Part shown: piece after piece, positions 33,946 to 42,918 of the stretch
Layout of the letters: each line of letters begins with the position of its first letter
Position numbering within the stretch: the stretch's first letter is position 1
NCBI RefSeq assembly: GCF_022829445.1
Contig: NZ_JAKSXY010000106.1
Coordinates: 1 to 64,000, forward strand
Length of the DNA: 64,000 nt
Direction of reading: 5' to 3'
From: Methylobacterium sp. J-068
GTDB lineage: Bacteria > Pseudomonadota > Alphaproteobacteria > Rhizobiales > Beijerinckiaceae
Position numbers and translations under genes: made by a program
The notes under the pieces: generated by a model
The model's database searches: none
Told to the model about the DNA's origin: nothing
The model's input: the letters and a program-made list of their open reading frames with translations, nothing else

Positions 33946-34404
33946 ATGAGTGCGATTGCGGGCGATGCGGATCTGGCCCCGCGGCGGCAGGTCGGGGCGC
34001 TGCCGTTCCGGCGGACGCCGGACGGTGGCTACATGATCCTCCTGGTGACGTCGCGCGAGAGCCGGCGCTGGGTCATTCCCAAGGGCTGGCCGATGAAGGG
34101 CCGCAAGCCCTACGAAGCGGCCGCGCGCGAGGCTTACGAGGAGGCGGGCCTGATCGGCACCATCGGCAAGCGCCCGCTCGGGTTCTACCTCTACGAGAAG
34201 CGCCTCAAGAGCCGTGACGCGGTCCTGTGCCAGGTGAAGGTGTTTCCCTTGGAGGTGCGCAAGCAGCTGAAGCACTGGCCCGAGCGCCACCAGCGGGAGG
34301 ATCGCTGGTTCACGCCCTCCGATGCCGCCGAGGCGGTGGCCGAGGCGGGTCTCGCCGCCATCATCCGCGCGGCCTGCAAGCGCGAGACCGGCGCGCTCGC
34401 CTGA
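33946..34404 (+). CDS. NUDIX hydrolase
   Basis: A 152-residue protein with the Nudix box GRKPYEAAAREAYEEAGL (G-x5-E-x7-REUxEExGU; residues about 51-69) preceded by WVIPKGWPMK. The family hydrolyses nucleoside diphosphate-linked compounds. This form (RRQVGALPFRR start; LEVRKQLKHWPERHQREDRWF) is like the diadenosine/diphosphoinositol polyphosphate branch. The gene stands by itself between ohrR and tRNA-Thr. Confidence 0.87.
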   Translation: MSAIAGDADLAPRRQVGALPFRRTPDGGYMILLVTSRESRRWVIPKGWPMKGRKPYEAAAREAYEEAGLIGTIGKRPLGFYLYEKRLKSRDAVLCQVKVFPLEVRKQLKHWPERHQREDRWFTPSDAAEAVAEAGLAAIIRAACKRETGALA

Positions 34405-34562
34405 GCGCCGGATCGTGCTCCGAGGGCACCGCTCCGGGCAGACGGACACGGCCGCGCGCAAAACCGACGAGATTCACCGCAATGCGATTGCCAAGGGGTC
34501 CCCGATCGGCTACTTCCCCCTCCGTCCGGTCGCGAGGCCATCGCCGCCGCCACGGACAGATC

Positions 34563-34637
34563 GCTGCTGTAGCTCAGTGGTAGAGCACTTCATTGGTAAT
34601 GAAGAGGTCGACAGTTCAATCCTGTCCAGCAGCACCA
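34563..34637 (+). tRNA. tRNA-Thr(GGT)
   Basis: A 75-nt gene GCTGCTG ... CAGCAGC-A-CCA with full acceptor pairing and encoded CCA. The D-arm is TAGCTCAGTGGTAGAGCA. The anticodon arm CTTCA-TTGGTAA-TGAAG gives GGT, and the T-arm GACAG-TTCAATC-CTGTC is complete. Confidence 0.95.
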
Positions 34638-34669
34638 CTTTCCCGAACAGCGATGTAACCTCGGGAAAG
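34638..34669 (+). terminator. Hairpin directly after tRNA-Thr
   Basis: CTTTCCCGA and TCGGGAAAG form a perfect 9-bp stem with a 14-nt loop, beginning at the base after the encoded CCA. It probably ends the tRNA transcript. No long T-run follows. Confidence 0.6.
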
Positions 34670-34882
34670 AGTTCTGGTCGCTCGGGTCGCGAATAGCGGG
34701 CCCTGGAGCATCTCAAGAAAACTCCACCTATCCGTGCTGTCCGTCGGGCCGCTCATCGCGGCGTACCGTCCGTTGCGGAATCACGCCGCGCCGATCCGGT
34801 CAGCCTCATACTCGGTTTCATCGAGGTCTGGTCTGAGACCGGACCTGGAGACGAAGCGCGGGACGGTTCGGCGCGCGGCCGC

Positions 34883-35413
34883 TCAGGCGCCGGCCTGCTC
34901 CTGCGATTCCTCGCCCGCGGGCTTGCCGTCGTCGCGGGCGCGGTGGAGCATGAAGATCGCGAACACCATCGTCAGGATCAGGCCGGCCAGGACGGCGAGT
35001 TCGATCATCGAGGCCTGGAACAGCGCCTGCTTTTCCGGCGACCAGTCCTTGGCGTGGGTGATCTCCGAGGATTGCAGGGTGATCACCAGCACCCGCCGGA
35101 TCGAGGCGATGAGCCCGACGATCAGGAACGGCTCGCAGGTCAGCTTGCCCGAGCGCATCGACACCCGCACCGTGTGCAGGATCTCGATCAGCATCAGCAG
35201 GAACAGCAGCCGGTCCACCACCTCGAGGATCTGGTCGGCCCCGCCGAGGCTGCGCAACGCCCCCCAGGTCAGCGCGGCGGCGTCGACCAGCGCCACGACG
35301 GCGGCAAGAGCGAGCAGGACGCCGAGCGCGGCGTAGATCGCGTGCTCGGTGTGCAGGAAAACGAAGCTCGCCGCGCGCGTGAGCCGGCCCTGATCCTGGC
35401 TGTCGTCCGACAT
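34883..35413 (-). CDS. PsiE-like inner membrane protein
   Basis: A 176-residue protein starting MSDDSQDQGRLTRAA with a good ribosome site (gggaggagcg). Four membrane spans are seen (IYAALGVLLALAAVVALVDAA; VDRLLFLLMLIEILHTV; EPFLIVGLIASIRRVLVIT; ELAVLAGLILTMVFAIFML). The conserved pattern LLMLIEILHTVRV...EPFLIVGLIASIRRVL is that of the phosphate-starvation-inducible PsiE family. The family's biochemical role is not settled. No pho box is apparent upstream. Confidence 0.8.
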   Translation of the reverse strand: MSDDSQDQGRLTRAASFVFLHTEHAIYAALGVLLALAAVVALVDAAALTWGALRSLGGADQILEVVDRLLFLLMLIEILHTVRVSMRSGKLTCEPFLIVGLIASIRRVLVITLQSSEITHAKDWSPEKQALFQASMIELAVLAGLILTMVFAIFMLHRARDDGKPAGEESQEQAGA

Positions 35414-35615
35414 GAGGCGCGCTCCTCCCTGTTCAGGCGATCAGACAGGATTGGTGGCCGGACGTCCAGCGCGGCGGCACCTTCCGGGCCCCCGGACGGC
35501 GTTTCGTGCGGGGAGCGCCGCGCGCGCCTGCCGGCATGCCGACCGGCCTCCTCGCGGGGCGGGCGATCCCACGCCGGAGCGGGCGGGCCGGAATCCTACG
35601 TCGCCGAGACCGCCC

Positions 35616-38600
35616 TCACGATGAGACCGCCCTCATGACGCGACCGGCTTCGTTCGGGTCGTCGACGGCGTGGCCTGCCTGCCGCGGCGCACCCGGCGAG
35701 GCGGCCGCATCCGGGGCTCCCGCCTCCGGCCCAGGCTGCCGATAATAGGCGTCCAGCGAGGGCACGAAGGTCGGCTCGGGACGCATGGGCTCCAGGGTCG
35801 CCAACATGTCACGGGCGCCCATCAGGGCCTCGAGGATGATGCGACTGTCCCGCGTGAACGGGATCACCACGCCACCGCCCATGGCCTTGATCCGTGCGGC
35901 GGGCGCTCCGATGTCGAAGGCGACGACGGGATAGCCCGCCTCCCAGACCTCCGACAGCACGTAGGAATAGGTCTCCGGCCAGATGCTCGGCAGGAACACG
36001 AAGTCCGGGTCGATCTCGTCGAGCTTCGCCTTCAACTCGGAGGGCTTGTACGCCCCCGTCACCGCGGCGTTCTTGTAGCGCACGAGGCGCTCGTCGTCGG
36101 AGGTGTAGCCGACGATGGTGAGGAAGAACGGCATGCGGTCGCGCGCCGCCCGCTCCACCATGCGGACGAGCACGTCGAATCCCTTGACCCGTCCGATCGC
36201 GCCGACGACCGCGATCCGCAGGCTGCCCCTGGACCGGCCGGCCCGCGAGACCACCGGTGCCGTCCCGTGCAGCCGCGGCTCCGGGTGGGGCGCGACGACG
36301 ATGTCGGGCAGGTTCAGGCGTCTGCGATAGCGGCGCGCCGTATCGTCCGAGGGCGTCAGGATCCGGGTCGCCCGCTTCAGGATCCCGGCATTGAACGCGA
36401 GCCAGGCCTCGAGGTCGTTCTCGATCAGGGCGGTGTGGTCGGCGAAATTGTGCTCGACGCCGCCCGAGACGCAGAGCTGGCAGACCGAGGAGGTCGGTTC
36501 GCCGCAATAGGTATGGCGCTCGTCCGTGAGGTGGACACGCGGACAATACCACTGGAAGTCGTGCAGCGTCACGGTGTAGGGCCGCGCGCCCGAGAGCAGC
36601 GCCGCCAGGAAGTCGCTCCGGAAGGTCAGGCGCGAGTTCACGTGGATCTGGATCGCGACACCGGCCGCCTCGATCGCCGCGAGGGTCCGCTCGATCCGGT
36701 CCGGATTCAGCGTCAGGGTGACGCCGGCGCCGTTGAAGCTCAGCAGCAGGCGCGGGTCGTCACCGCGATCCGCCACCGGTGCGAGGACGGCGATCTCGTG
36801 GTCCGCCGACCGGGGAAGCCCCTGGATGTCCTCGACATAGCGCTTCGTGCCGCCACCCAGACCATGCATCAGGTGCAGGGTCAGGGACTTGAACCGCCCG
36901 ACGAGGAGGCGAAGCAGGACATCCGTGCGCAGGTCCTCCAGGGGATCGGCGCGGATGAAGGCGAACACCTCGCTCAGATATTCCGGGTAGCGCTTCTCCA
37001 GCCGGACGTGATTGATTGCCAGGATCGATTGGCGCTCGGCGACGCCGAACGAGACCGAGCCCTCGTGGAGCACGAAGGTGTCCGTCGCCGCGAGGTGGAT
37101 CCAGCCGAGGTCCCGGGCGGTGAGGCACCAATCGACCTCCTCGCAATATCCCCGCCCCCATTCGGGCGAGAACGGACCGACCTCGTCGAGGGCCTGACGA
37201 TTGAAGTAGATGCAGAATCCGACGCCGGTCGGAATCTCCACGGGGGCCGCACCGTGCTCGGCGAAGGCCCGATCGATCGCGGCCACGTCGAGGCCCAGGG
37301 CCGGCGGGCTCGAATTCACGACGTTCGGGAAGCTCAGGATCGTCGCGTTGTTGGACATCGGCGTCACCGACGCGATGCCGGGCCGGGCGTGACAGTGACG
37401 CGCGAGCCGCTCCGGAAGGCCGGGCGGCAGGATCGTGTCCGCGTTGACGAGGAGCACGTCCTCGTCGGGCTCGAGCAGGGAGAACCCGCGATTCACGGTT
37501 CCGATGAAGCCGAGATTGCTCGGATTGTCGAGAATCGCGAGGCCCGGATGGTTCTCGGAAGCGACCTGAGCGAGATAGCCGGCGATCTCCGGATCCGGCG
37601 ATCCGTCGTTGATCACGATGGCCCGCACCGCACCGGCCCGGAGTTGCGGCAGCAGGGATGCGAGGCAGAGCTTGAGATCGGCCAGTCCCTTGTAGACGGG
37701 GAGGATGGCGCAGATCGGAGCGGACTTGCGCGGCTTCCAGGGCGCCGGGTTGCGGTTGGCGGCGGCGTCGGCCGCGACGGGAATCGTTTCCGCCGCGATC
37801 ACCGGCTGGAACGTGATGGGCCCATGTCCCCGGACACGCTCGGTCTCGGTCATGCGGGCGCGGATGCTCCGGCGCGCGATCAGGCTCACGTCGGGCCGGC
37901 CCCCTTCGAGGAGCCGCATGCGCGCCAGGGCCCGCTGCTCCCGAACCCGCAGATGCACGTCGTTCCCGAAACGCCCGAGAACGAGGCTCGAGCCCTCCGG
38001 ACCGACGACGAGTTCGCTCTCCGGCTGGATGTCCTGATGGGAGAACAGGAAGCCGGCCGTCTCACGCCCGAACGCCGCCCGGACGTCGCCGCGCAGATGG
38101 GTCTTGATCTCGGACCGGGTCACGCCGTTCCGTACGATCCGCAGGGTCGTCGGCGCGTCGGCGATGGCGGGATCGAAGTACCAGCCGCTGAGGTGGTTCG
38201 GCGCCACCGCATCGATGTTGTATTTCGGCTGGCTGCTCCAAGTGCCGAACGGGAGCGTCGTCGCCCCGGCCCTGATGGCGAGACGATGCGGCTTTCCGTC
38301 GAGAGCCGAGACGGGCAGCGGAAGGGAGAACCCGTTCCAGCCGCCCTGCCCGGTGACCATGAACTGAAATTCGCCGCGATACCGCGTGAGGGCGACGGGA
38401 TCACCGCTCACCCCGTCGACGACCAGACAGACGCTCGGCGCGGTGGTCGGAAACAGCGGCGCGAGCCATCCTTCGAGCCGGTAGTCGCGAATTCCGTCGA
38501 AGCATCCGGAATAGAGCTCCGGTCCGACCTCGAAATGCTCGTGATACGCCTGCCCCCGCACCGTCACGGTGATCGTGCAGGAGCCCGGATGCGCGGACAG

Positions 38601-38888
38601 GCTCGAACGCAGGGGTGCATAGGCGAGGTCGATCTTCTTGTGGCGGCCCGCCGATTCGACCGGAAGCCTCCGCGCGGCCTCGCCGGCGAAGCGAATCCGG
38701 ACCTGGATCTCGTTGCGATGCGTGCCCGGCGCCAGCGCCAGAAGGACGCCGCCCTCGTGAAGCGTGATCCAGGTGACCGCGGCGCTCCGCTCGGAGGGTG
38801 TGACGACGCCCGCAGGCTTCCGACGCACGTTTTTCCAAGCTTTCCTCAGAAAGCCACGATCGAAAGTCGGCAGCTTCAAGAAATGCAC
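35616..38888 (-). CDS. Two-domain glycosyltransferase (GT2 plus GT4-like)
   Basis: A 1090-residue protein from GTG. Residues about 1-380 are beta-rich and unassigned, maybe carbohydrate-binding. Residues about 390-620 are a GT2 domain (CAILPVYKGLADLKLCLASL; IVINDGSPDPEIAGYL; NLGFIGTVNRGF; VLLVNADTILPPG with the metal-binding DxD-like site; CEEVDWCLTARD). Residues about 650-1060 form a GT4-type transferase ending RIAVVGAIGRVKGFDVLVRM, FVFLPSIWPETYSYVLSEVWEAGYPVVAFDIGA. Such large proteins decorate surface polysaccharide or S-layer/flagellar components. It has no glycan gene neighbours here, so the acceptor is open. Confidence 0.85.
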   Translation of the reverse strand: MHFLKLPTFDRGFLRKAWKNVRRKPAGVVTPSERSAAVTWITLHEGGVLLALAPGTHRNEIQVRIRFAGEAARRLPVESAGRHKKIDLAYAPLRSSLSAHPGSCTITVTVRGQAYHEHFEVGPELYSGCFDGIRDYRLEGWLAPLFPTTAPSVCLVVDGVSGDPVALTRYRGEFQFMVTGQGGWNGFSLPLPVSALDGKPHRLAIRAGATTLPFGTWSSQPKYNIDAVAPNHLSGWYFDPAIADAPTTLRIVRNGVTRSEIKTHLRGDVRAAFGRETAGFLFSHQDIQPESELVVGPEGSSLVLGRFGNDVHLRVREQRALARMRLLEGGRPDVSLIARRSIRARMTETERVRGHGPITFQPVIAAETIPVAADAAANRNPAPWKPRKSAPICAILPVYKGLADLKLCLASLLPQLRAGAVRAIVINDGSPDPEIAGYLAQVASENHPGLAILDNPSNLGFIGTVNRGFSLLEPDEDVLLVNADTILPPGLPERLARHCHARPGIASVTPMSNNATILSFPNVVNSSPPALGLDVAAIDRAFAEHGAAPVEIPTGVGFCIYFNRQALDEVGPFSPEWGRGYCEEVDWCLTARDLGWIHLAATDTFVLHEGSVSFGVAERQSILAINHVRLEKRYPEYLSEVFAFIRADPLEDLRTDVLLRLLVGRFKSLTLHLMHGLGGGTKRYVEDIQGLPRSADHEIAVLAPVADRGDDPRLLLSFNGAGVTLTLNPDRIERTLAAIEAAGVAIQIHVNSRLTFRSDFLAALLSGARPYTVTLHDFQWYCPRVHLTDERHTYCGEPTSSVCQLCVSGGVEHNFADHTALIENDLEAWLAFNAGILKRATRILTPSDDTARRYRRRLNLPDIVVAPHPEPRLHGTAPVVSRAGRSRGSLRIAVVGAIGRVKGFDVLVRMVERAARDRMPFFLTIVGYTSDDERLVRYKNAAVTGAYKPSELKAKLDEIDPDFVFLPSIWPETYSYVLSEVWEAGYPVVAFDIGAPAARIKAMGGGVVIPFTRDSRIILEALMGARDMLATLEPMRPEPTFVPSLDAYYRQPGPEAGAPDAAASPGAPRQAGHAVDDPNEAGRVMRAVSS

Positions 38889-39423
38889 CCCGTCCTCGCC
38901 TCAGATCGCATCGTTCCCCTCTGGAACCTTCGGGTCGACGGCACCTCTCGGACCTTCTCGCCGGACATTGCACCGAACTAAATCGGAGCCACGCGGCAAG
39001 ATATCCGGCCGCCACGCGCGCGCCCTTCGAAGAGCGCGAGTACATATCAACTCAGGACATTCACAATCTGAAGCGACACCCTGGTCGGCCCAAGCAAATT
39101 CGCATAGGAAGCGTAATTATACAATCGGCAGGAACAGTCACGTCGCAAAAAACCTCCGGCTCGATTCTGAAACTTGCTTCTCCGGCAACCTTGTTTCGGA
39201 CGGCGTCCAGGCCGGCGATACCGTATCCGAGCGGCACCGTCGAGCAGCGCGGCGATCCTGGCGGAGCCGCCCTCGACGCCGGCTTCCGGCCGACCGTCGC
39301 GGCCCGAGGTCGGGATTCGCGCCTCCGATCCCCTCGCCCGCCCCCCGGGGTCGCCGTCCTCCTCTCCCGACAGGCCGGAGCGCCCTGACAGAGGACGGAG
39401 AGACCAGATCGGTGCCCTTCGCG
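38889..39423. other. Intergenic region between glycosyltransferase and dadA
   Basis: About 535 bp without a supported gene. The part near 39040-39180 is richer in A/T (gcgtaattatacaatcgg, cgcaaaaaacc) and is the likeliest promoter region for the glycosyltransferase on the minus strand. Confidence 0.45.
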
Positions 39424-40680
39424 TCAAGCGTATCGCTGCATCGCAAAGTCCTGCGGCGCGATCTCGGGCGACCGGCCGGACACGACGTCGGCGAGCATGC
39501 GCCCCGAGCCGCAGGCCATGGTCCATCCCAGCGTGCCGTGGCCGGTGTTGGTGTAGAGGTTCGCGTAGGTCGTCGCGCCGACGATCGGCGTTCCGTCCGG
39601 CGTCATCGGCCGCAATCCGGTCCAGAAGCGGGCCTTGGCGAGGTCGCCGCCCTGCGGGAAGAGATCTCCGACCGAGCGCTCCAACGCCGCGCGGCGCGGG
39701 CCGCGCAGCACCTGGCTGAAGCCGGCGAGCTCGGCGGTGCCGCCGGCCCGGATGCGGTCTCCCAATCGGGTGATGCCGACCTTGAAGGTCTCGTCCATCA
39801 CCGTGGAGACCGGTGCCGCTTCGGGATCGTCGATCGGCAAGGTCAGCGAGTAGCCCTTCACGGGATAGACGGGCAGGTTGAGGCCCAACGGCCGCAGCAG
39901 GGCCGGGGTGTAGCTGCCCATCGCGGCGACGTAGGCATCCGCGCCGAAGACCTCTCCGCCCTCGGTGGCGACACCGGTGACGCGGCCGTGCGCGTGGCGC
40001 AGGGCCGTCACCGACACGCCGTAGCGGAAGTCGACCCCGAGATTCGCGCAGATCGCCGCGAGCCCCTGCGTGAACAGGTGCGCGTCGCCGGTCTCGTCGC
40101 CGGGGAGGCGCAGGCCGCCGGCGATGCGCTCGCGGACCCGGGCCAGCGCCGGCTCGGCGGCGATGCAGCCGGCCGGGTCGAGCACCGCGTAGGCGACGCC
40201 GTAGGCATCGAGGATCGCCGTGTCGGTGCCGACCTGGTCGAGCTGCTTGGCCGTGCGGAACAGCTGCAGCGTGCCCTTCGTGCGGTGATCGTAGGCGATG
40301 CCGGTCTCGGCCCGCAGGGAGCCCAGCACGTCGCGGCTGTATTCCGCGAGGCGGACCATGCGGCCCTTGTTCCGGCGGTAGGCGTCGTGGGTGCAGTTGG
40401 CGAGCATGTGGGCGAGCCAGCCGTAGAAGCGGGGCTCGAACTGGGGCAAGAGCACCAGGGGGCGATGGCGCATCAGCAGCCACCTCATCGCCTTGACGGG
40501 AATCCCGGGGGCGGCCCAGGGCGCCGAGTAGCCGGGCGAGACCTGCCCCGCATTGGCGAAGCTCGTCTCCATCCCGGCACCGGCCTGACGGTCGAGCACC
40601 GTGACGCGGTGGCCGGCCTTGGCCAGATAATAGGCCGTGGTGACGCCGACGACGCCGCTGCCGAGAACGAGAACGTGCAC
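39424..40680 (-). CDS. dadA: D-amino acid dehydrogenase small subunit
   Basis: A 418-residue FAD protein; GTG 40680 is chosen because aaggag lies nine bases ahead and the dinucleotide-binding [30 protein letters not shown] starts directly. [22 protein letters not shown] and the C-terminal [42 protein letters not shown] are typical of DadA. It oxidises D-amino acids such as D-alanine, passing electrons to the respiratory chain at the membrane. No racemase gene (dadX) is adjacent. It follows soxA by 122 bp on the same strand but is probably separate. Confidence 0.92.
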   Translation of the reverse strand: MHVLVLGSGVVGVTTAYYLAKAGHRVTVLDRQAGAGMETSFANAGQVSPGYSAPWAAPGIPVKAMRWLLMRHRPLVLLPQFEPRFYGWLAHMLANCTHDAYRRNKGRMVRLAEYSRDVLGSLRAETGIAYDHRTKGTLQLFRTAKQLDQVGTDTAILDAYGVAYAVLDPAGCIAAEPALARVRERIAGGLRLPGDETGDAHLFTQGLAAICANLGVDFRYGVSVTALRHAHGRVTGVATEGGEVFGADAYVAAMGSYTPALLRPLGLNLPVYPVKGYSLTLPIDDPEAAPVSTVMDETFKVGITRLGDRIRAGGTAELAGFSQVLRGPRRAALERSVGDLFPQGGDLAKARFWTGLRPMTPDGTPIVGATTYANLYTNTGHGTLGWTMACGSGRMLADVVSGRSPEIAPQDFAMQRYA

Positions 40681-40802
40681 GCGAGACTCCTTGTCGTCGG
40701 CGTTCCGGGGACGCACCATCCCGCACGCTCGCAGCCGGTGTCGTTCCCTACCATTGCTGCGCCGCACAATGCATCCCCCGTGCCCGGCACCGGGCGGGCG
40801 TT

Positions 40803-41606
40803 TCAAGGGCGGACGGCCGGCGTCTCGATGGGCAGCGGGCTCGCGCGATCCATCAGGTAGCGCTCCAGAGCGACGAATTCCGGCGCGCCATAGGCGAAGG
40901 GCTCGGCCCGCATCCCTGTCATGCAGTTGCGCAGGCGCCGCTGGACCGATCCGACGCCCTGCCATTCGAGGCGATAGAGCGGGTACCCGGTCGGATGCCC
41001 CTGCGGGATCGGGGCGGCGCCGAGCCGGCGGCCGGGATGGTCGTCGTGGCAGGCGGCACAGGAGAAGCCGAGCTGACCCATGCGCCGCGTGAACAGCGCC
41101 CGGCCCGCTTCCCGTGCCGGGGCGAGGTGCGGGTCGTCGGGCGGCACGATCGGCAGCCCGCGCGATTGGGCGGCGACGTAGGCCGAAAGCCCGAGAAGCT
41201 CACCGCTCTCGTAGGGGAAGGGAGGCGCTCCCTGGTGTCTCCGGCGACAGGCGTTGATCCGCCCCTGAAGGTCGATCGCGCCGCCGCTCTCGACGTCGTA
41301 GGCCGGGTAGCGGGCGGCGACGCCGCGCATGCTCGCATCCGCCGCGCCGTGGCAACCGGCGCAGGCGGGACGATCCGCGGCGGGCGCCTTCGCCCAGAGG
41401 TCCTCGCCCTCCTGCACCCAGAGCAGGCCGGGATTCGCGGTCTCGTCGCGCTGCATCGCCTGGATGGCGGGGCTCATGGTGTCGAAGCCCGAGCGCCGCG
41501 CGGCGGGCGGGATCTCGGTGGGCGGGATCTCGGCGGCCGAAATCCCCGTGGCGTTTCCGGCTCCCGCCAGCGCCAGGCCGAGGGCCAGGGACGCGGCGCG
41601 TCTCAC
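40803..41606 (-). CDS. soxA: SoxA, c-type cytochrome of SoxXA
   Basis: A 267-residue exported protein (signal [24 protein letters not shown]) with two haem motifs, CAGCH and CAACH, hence a dihaem SoxA. The later [25 protein letters not shown] carries the Cys that ligates the active haem in the family. SoxXA joins a sulfur substrate to SoxYZ in the periplasm. Its GTG overlaps the stop of soxZ (GTGA). It is the last gene of the operon. Confidence 0.9.
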   Translation of the reverse strand: MRRAASLALGLALAGAGNATGISAAEIPPTEIPPAARRSGFDTMSPAIQAMQRDETANPGLLWVQEGEDLWAKAPAADRPACAGCHGAADASMRGVAARYPAYDVESGGAIDLQGRINACRRRHQGAPPFPYESGELLGLSAYVAAQSRGLPIVPPDDPHLAPAREAGRALFTRRMGQLGFSCAACHDDHPGRRLGAAPIPQGHPTGYPLYRLEWQGVGSVQRRLRNCMTGMRAEPFAYGAPEFVALERYLMDRASPLPIETPAVRP

Positions 41607-41923
41607 GTCACCGTCAGCGTGGCGGTCTCGGTCTGCGCGAAACCGTTGTCGCCCCGCCAGACGAAGCTGAGCGTCCCCGTCCGCGTCGCCCGGAGGGTGA
41701 AGGTCAGGTACGGGTTCGCGGCGGTGGCGGGGAAGAGTTCGGCGCGAAACACCGTCTCGCCATCGTAGAGGCAGGTGAAGTCCGTGATGATGTCGCGGGC
41801 CATGATGCGCCCGTCGGCGCCGGGCCGGAAGCCGGTCTCCATCGGATGCGAGATCAGGGTCTTGATCGTCACGACCGCGCCGGCCTCGGCGGTCTTGGGA
41901 ACGTTGATCAGGGTGCGGGCCAT
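41603..41923 (-). CDS. soxZ: SoxZ, sulfur carrier partner
   Basis: A 106-residue protein (TLINVPKTAEAGAVVTIKTLISHPMETGFR; MARDIITDFTCLYDGETVFRAEL) of the SoxZ beta-sandwich family. It pairs with SoxY to hold the sulfur intermediate. It has no signal peptide, as usual, and is exported with Tat-signal SoxY. It lies 6 bp after soxY. Confidence 0.92.
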   Translation of the reverse strand: MARTLINVPKTAEAGAVVTIKTLISHPMETGFRPGADGRIMARDIITDFTCLYDGETVFRAELFPATAANPYLTFTLRATRTGTLSFVWRGDNGFAQTETATLTVT

Positions 41924-41929
41924 GGCGGA

Positions 41930-42406
41930 TCAGCCCTCCAGGCAGGCGGCGAGGGTGACGATGGCGTCGGCCGTCGTCGACCAGTAGCGGCCGTCGCTGG
42001 TCTCCGCGATGGCGGTGATGCGCTGCGTGTCGGCGAGCCGGATGCGGGTGGTGAGGGCGGCGCGCCCGGACAGGGGTCCCAGATGCGCCGTGATCACGTT
42101 GGGCTGCGGGTTCCGGTCGTTGAACACGGCGATGCGGCGGACATGGTCCTCCGGGCTCATGGGGCTGTCCACCGTGACCGTGATGGTGACGGCGTTGCCG
42201 TTCTCGACCAGGGGCGGCAGGTCGAGATGGATGCGGCCCGGCCGGATCTCGGCATCCCCGGCAAAGCGCCGGATGGCCTCGGCCGTGCTCTCCGTGCGGG
42301 TCGCGGCCTCGGCCGCGACGGGGCGCAGGGCGACAACCGCGAGCGTGCCGGTCCCGAGGGCGAGAACGCCGCGGCGGCTCGGACGATGAGGCTCATCGAG
42401 GATCAC
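41930..42406 (-). CDS. soxY: SoxY, sulfur-binding carrier
   Basis: A 158-residue protein with a Tat-type signal (HRPSRRGVLALGTGTLAVVALRPVAAEA). The body has the SoxY fold (RIHLDLPPLVENGNAVTITVTVDSPMSPEDHVRRIAVFNDRNP). Classical SoxY ends in GGCGG, whose Cys carries the substrate; here the end is TLAACLEG. The Cys is kept but the flexible glycines are not, so the swinging arm differs. The ATG overlaps the soxX stop. Confidence 0.88.
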   Translation of the reverse strand: MILDEPHRPSRRGVLALGTGTLAVVALRPVAAEAATRTESTAEAIRRFAGDAEIRPGRIHLDLPPLVENGNAVTITVTVDSPMSPEDHVRRIAVFNDRNPQPNVITAHLGPLSGRAALTTRIRLADTQRITAIAETSDGRYWSTTADAIVTLAACLEG

Positions 42407-42918
42407 GGCGCCGACCTTTCCGTCGTGGTGTCGCGCAAGGTGACGAGGAAGGCGACGACGTCCTCGATGGCCTGCGCCTCCAGCACCGGCCGGCCGGCCC
42501 AGGCCGCGCCGACGCGCGTGGTGCCGGACAGCGTGTAATAGGAGGGCATGATGGTGTCCGGGTTCAAGACCCGGCCGTCGACGAGGCGCAGGCGGAGCGC
42601 GCCCGCCGACCGCCGTCCACCGACCCCGGAGAGGTCGGGGCCGATGTCACCGGGGAACCGCTCCTCCGGGAACGGCCCGGCATGGCACAGGAGGCAGAGG
42701 CCCTTCGTACGATCGATGACGAGCGCGCGACCCCGGACAGGATCGCCCGGCGTCTCGGTCAGGGCCTCGGGAATCTCACCGCCGATCACGGTCACGGGGC
42801 GCAGCCGGCCGGCATCCCCCTCCCCCGCCGAAACGCCCGAAATCAGGATCGCACAGCCGATCCAGGCCCATGCCACGGCGCGCCTCGCTCGAAGACGCGT
42901 CACCCGAAGGCGCGTCAC
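42403..42918 (-). CDS. soxX: SoxX, monohaem cytochrome c
   Basis: A 171-residue protein from GTG 42918, which overlaps the FCSD stop (GTGA); a second in-frame GTG 15 bp on (42903) arises from a direct duplication. The signal region is WAWIGCAILISGVSA. Haem motif CLLCH, with the Met ligand in NPDTIMPSYY, and the end IEDVVAFLVTLRD are as in SoxX. It partners SoxA. Confidence 0.88.
   Translation of the reverse strand: MTRLRVTRLRARRAVAWAWIGCAILISGVSAGEGDAGRLRPVTVIGGEIPEALTETPGDPVRGRALVIDRTKGLCLLCHAGPFPEERFPGDIGPDLSGVGGRRSAGALRLRLVDGRVLNPDTIMPSYYTLSGTTRVGAAWAGRPVLEAQAIEDVVAFLVTLRDTTTERSAP

Noticed and set aside
34563-34669. tRNA-Thr as another integration site
   Set aside because: No integrase gene is near and no repeat of its 3' end is seen nearby. 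The flanking genes look like ordinary chromosome.
35670-38981. 1103-residue open frame on the plus strand
   Set aside because: It is exactly antisense to the glycosyltransferase gene. Its translation is Arg/Gly/Asp-rich with no domain, as is common for reverse frames in GC-rich genes.
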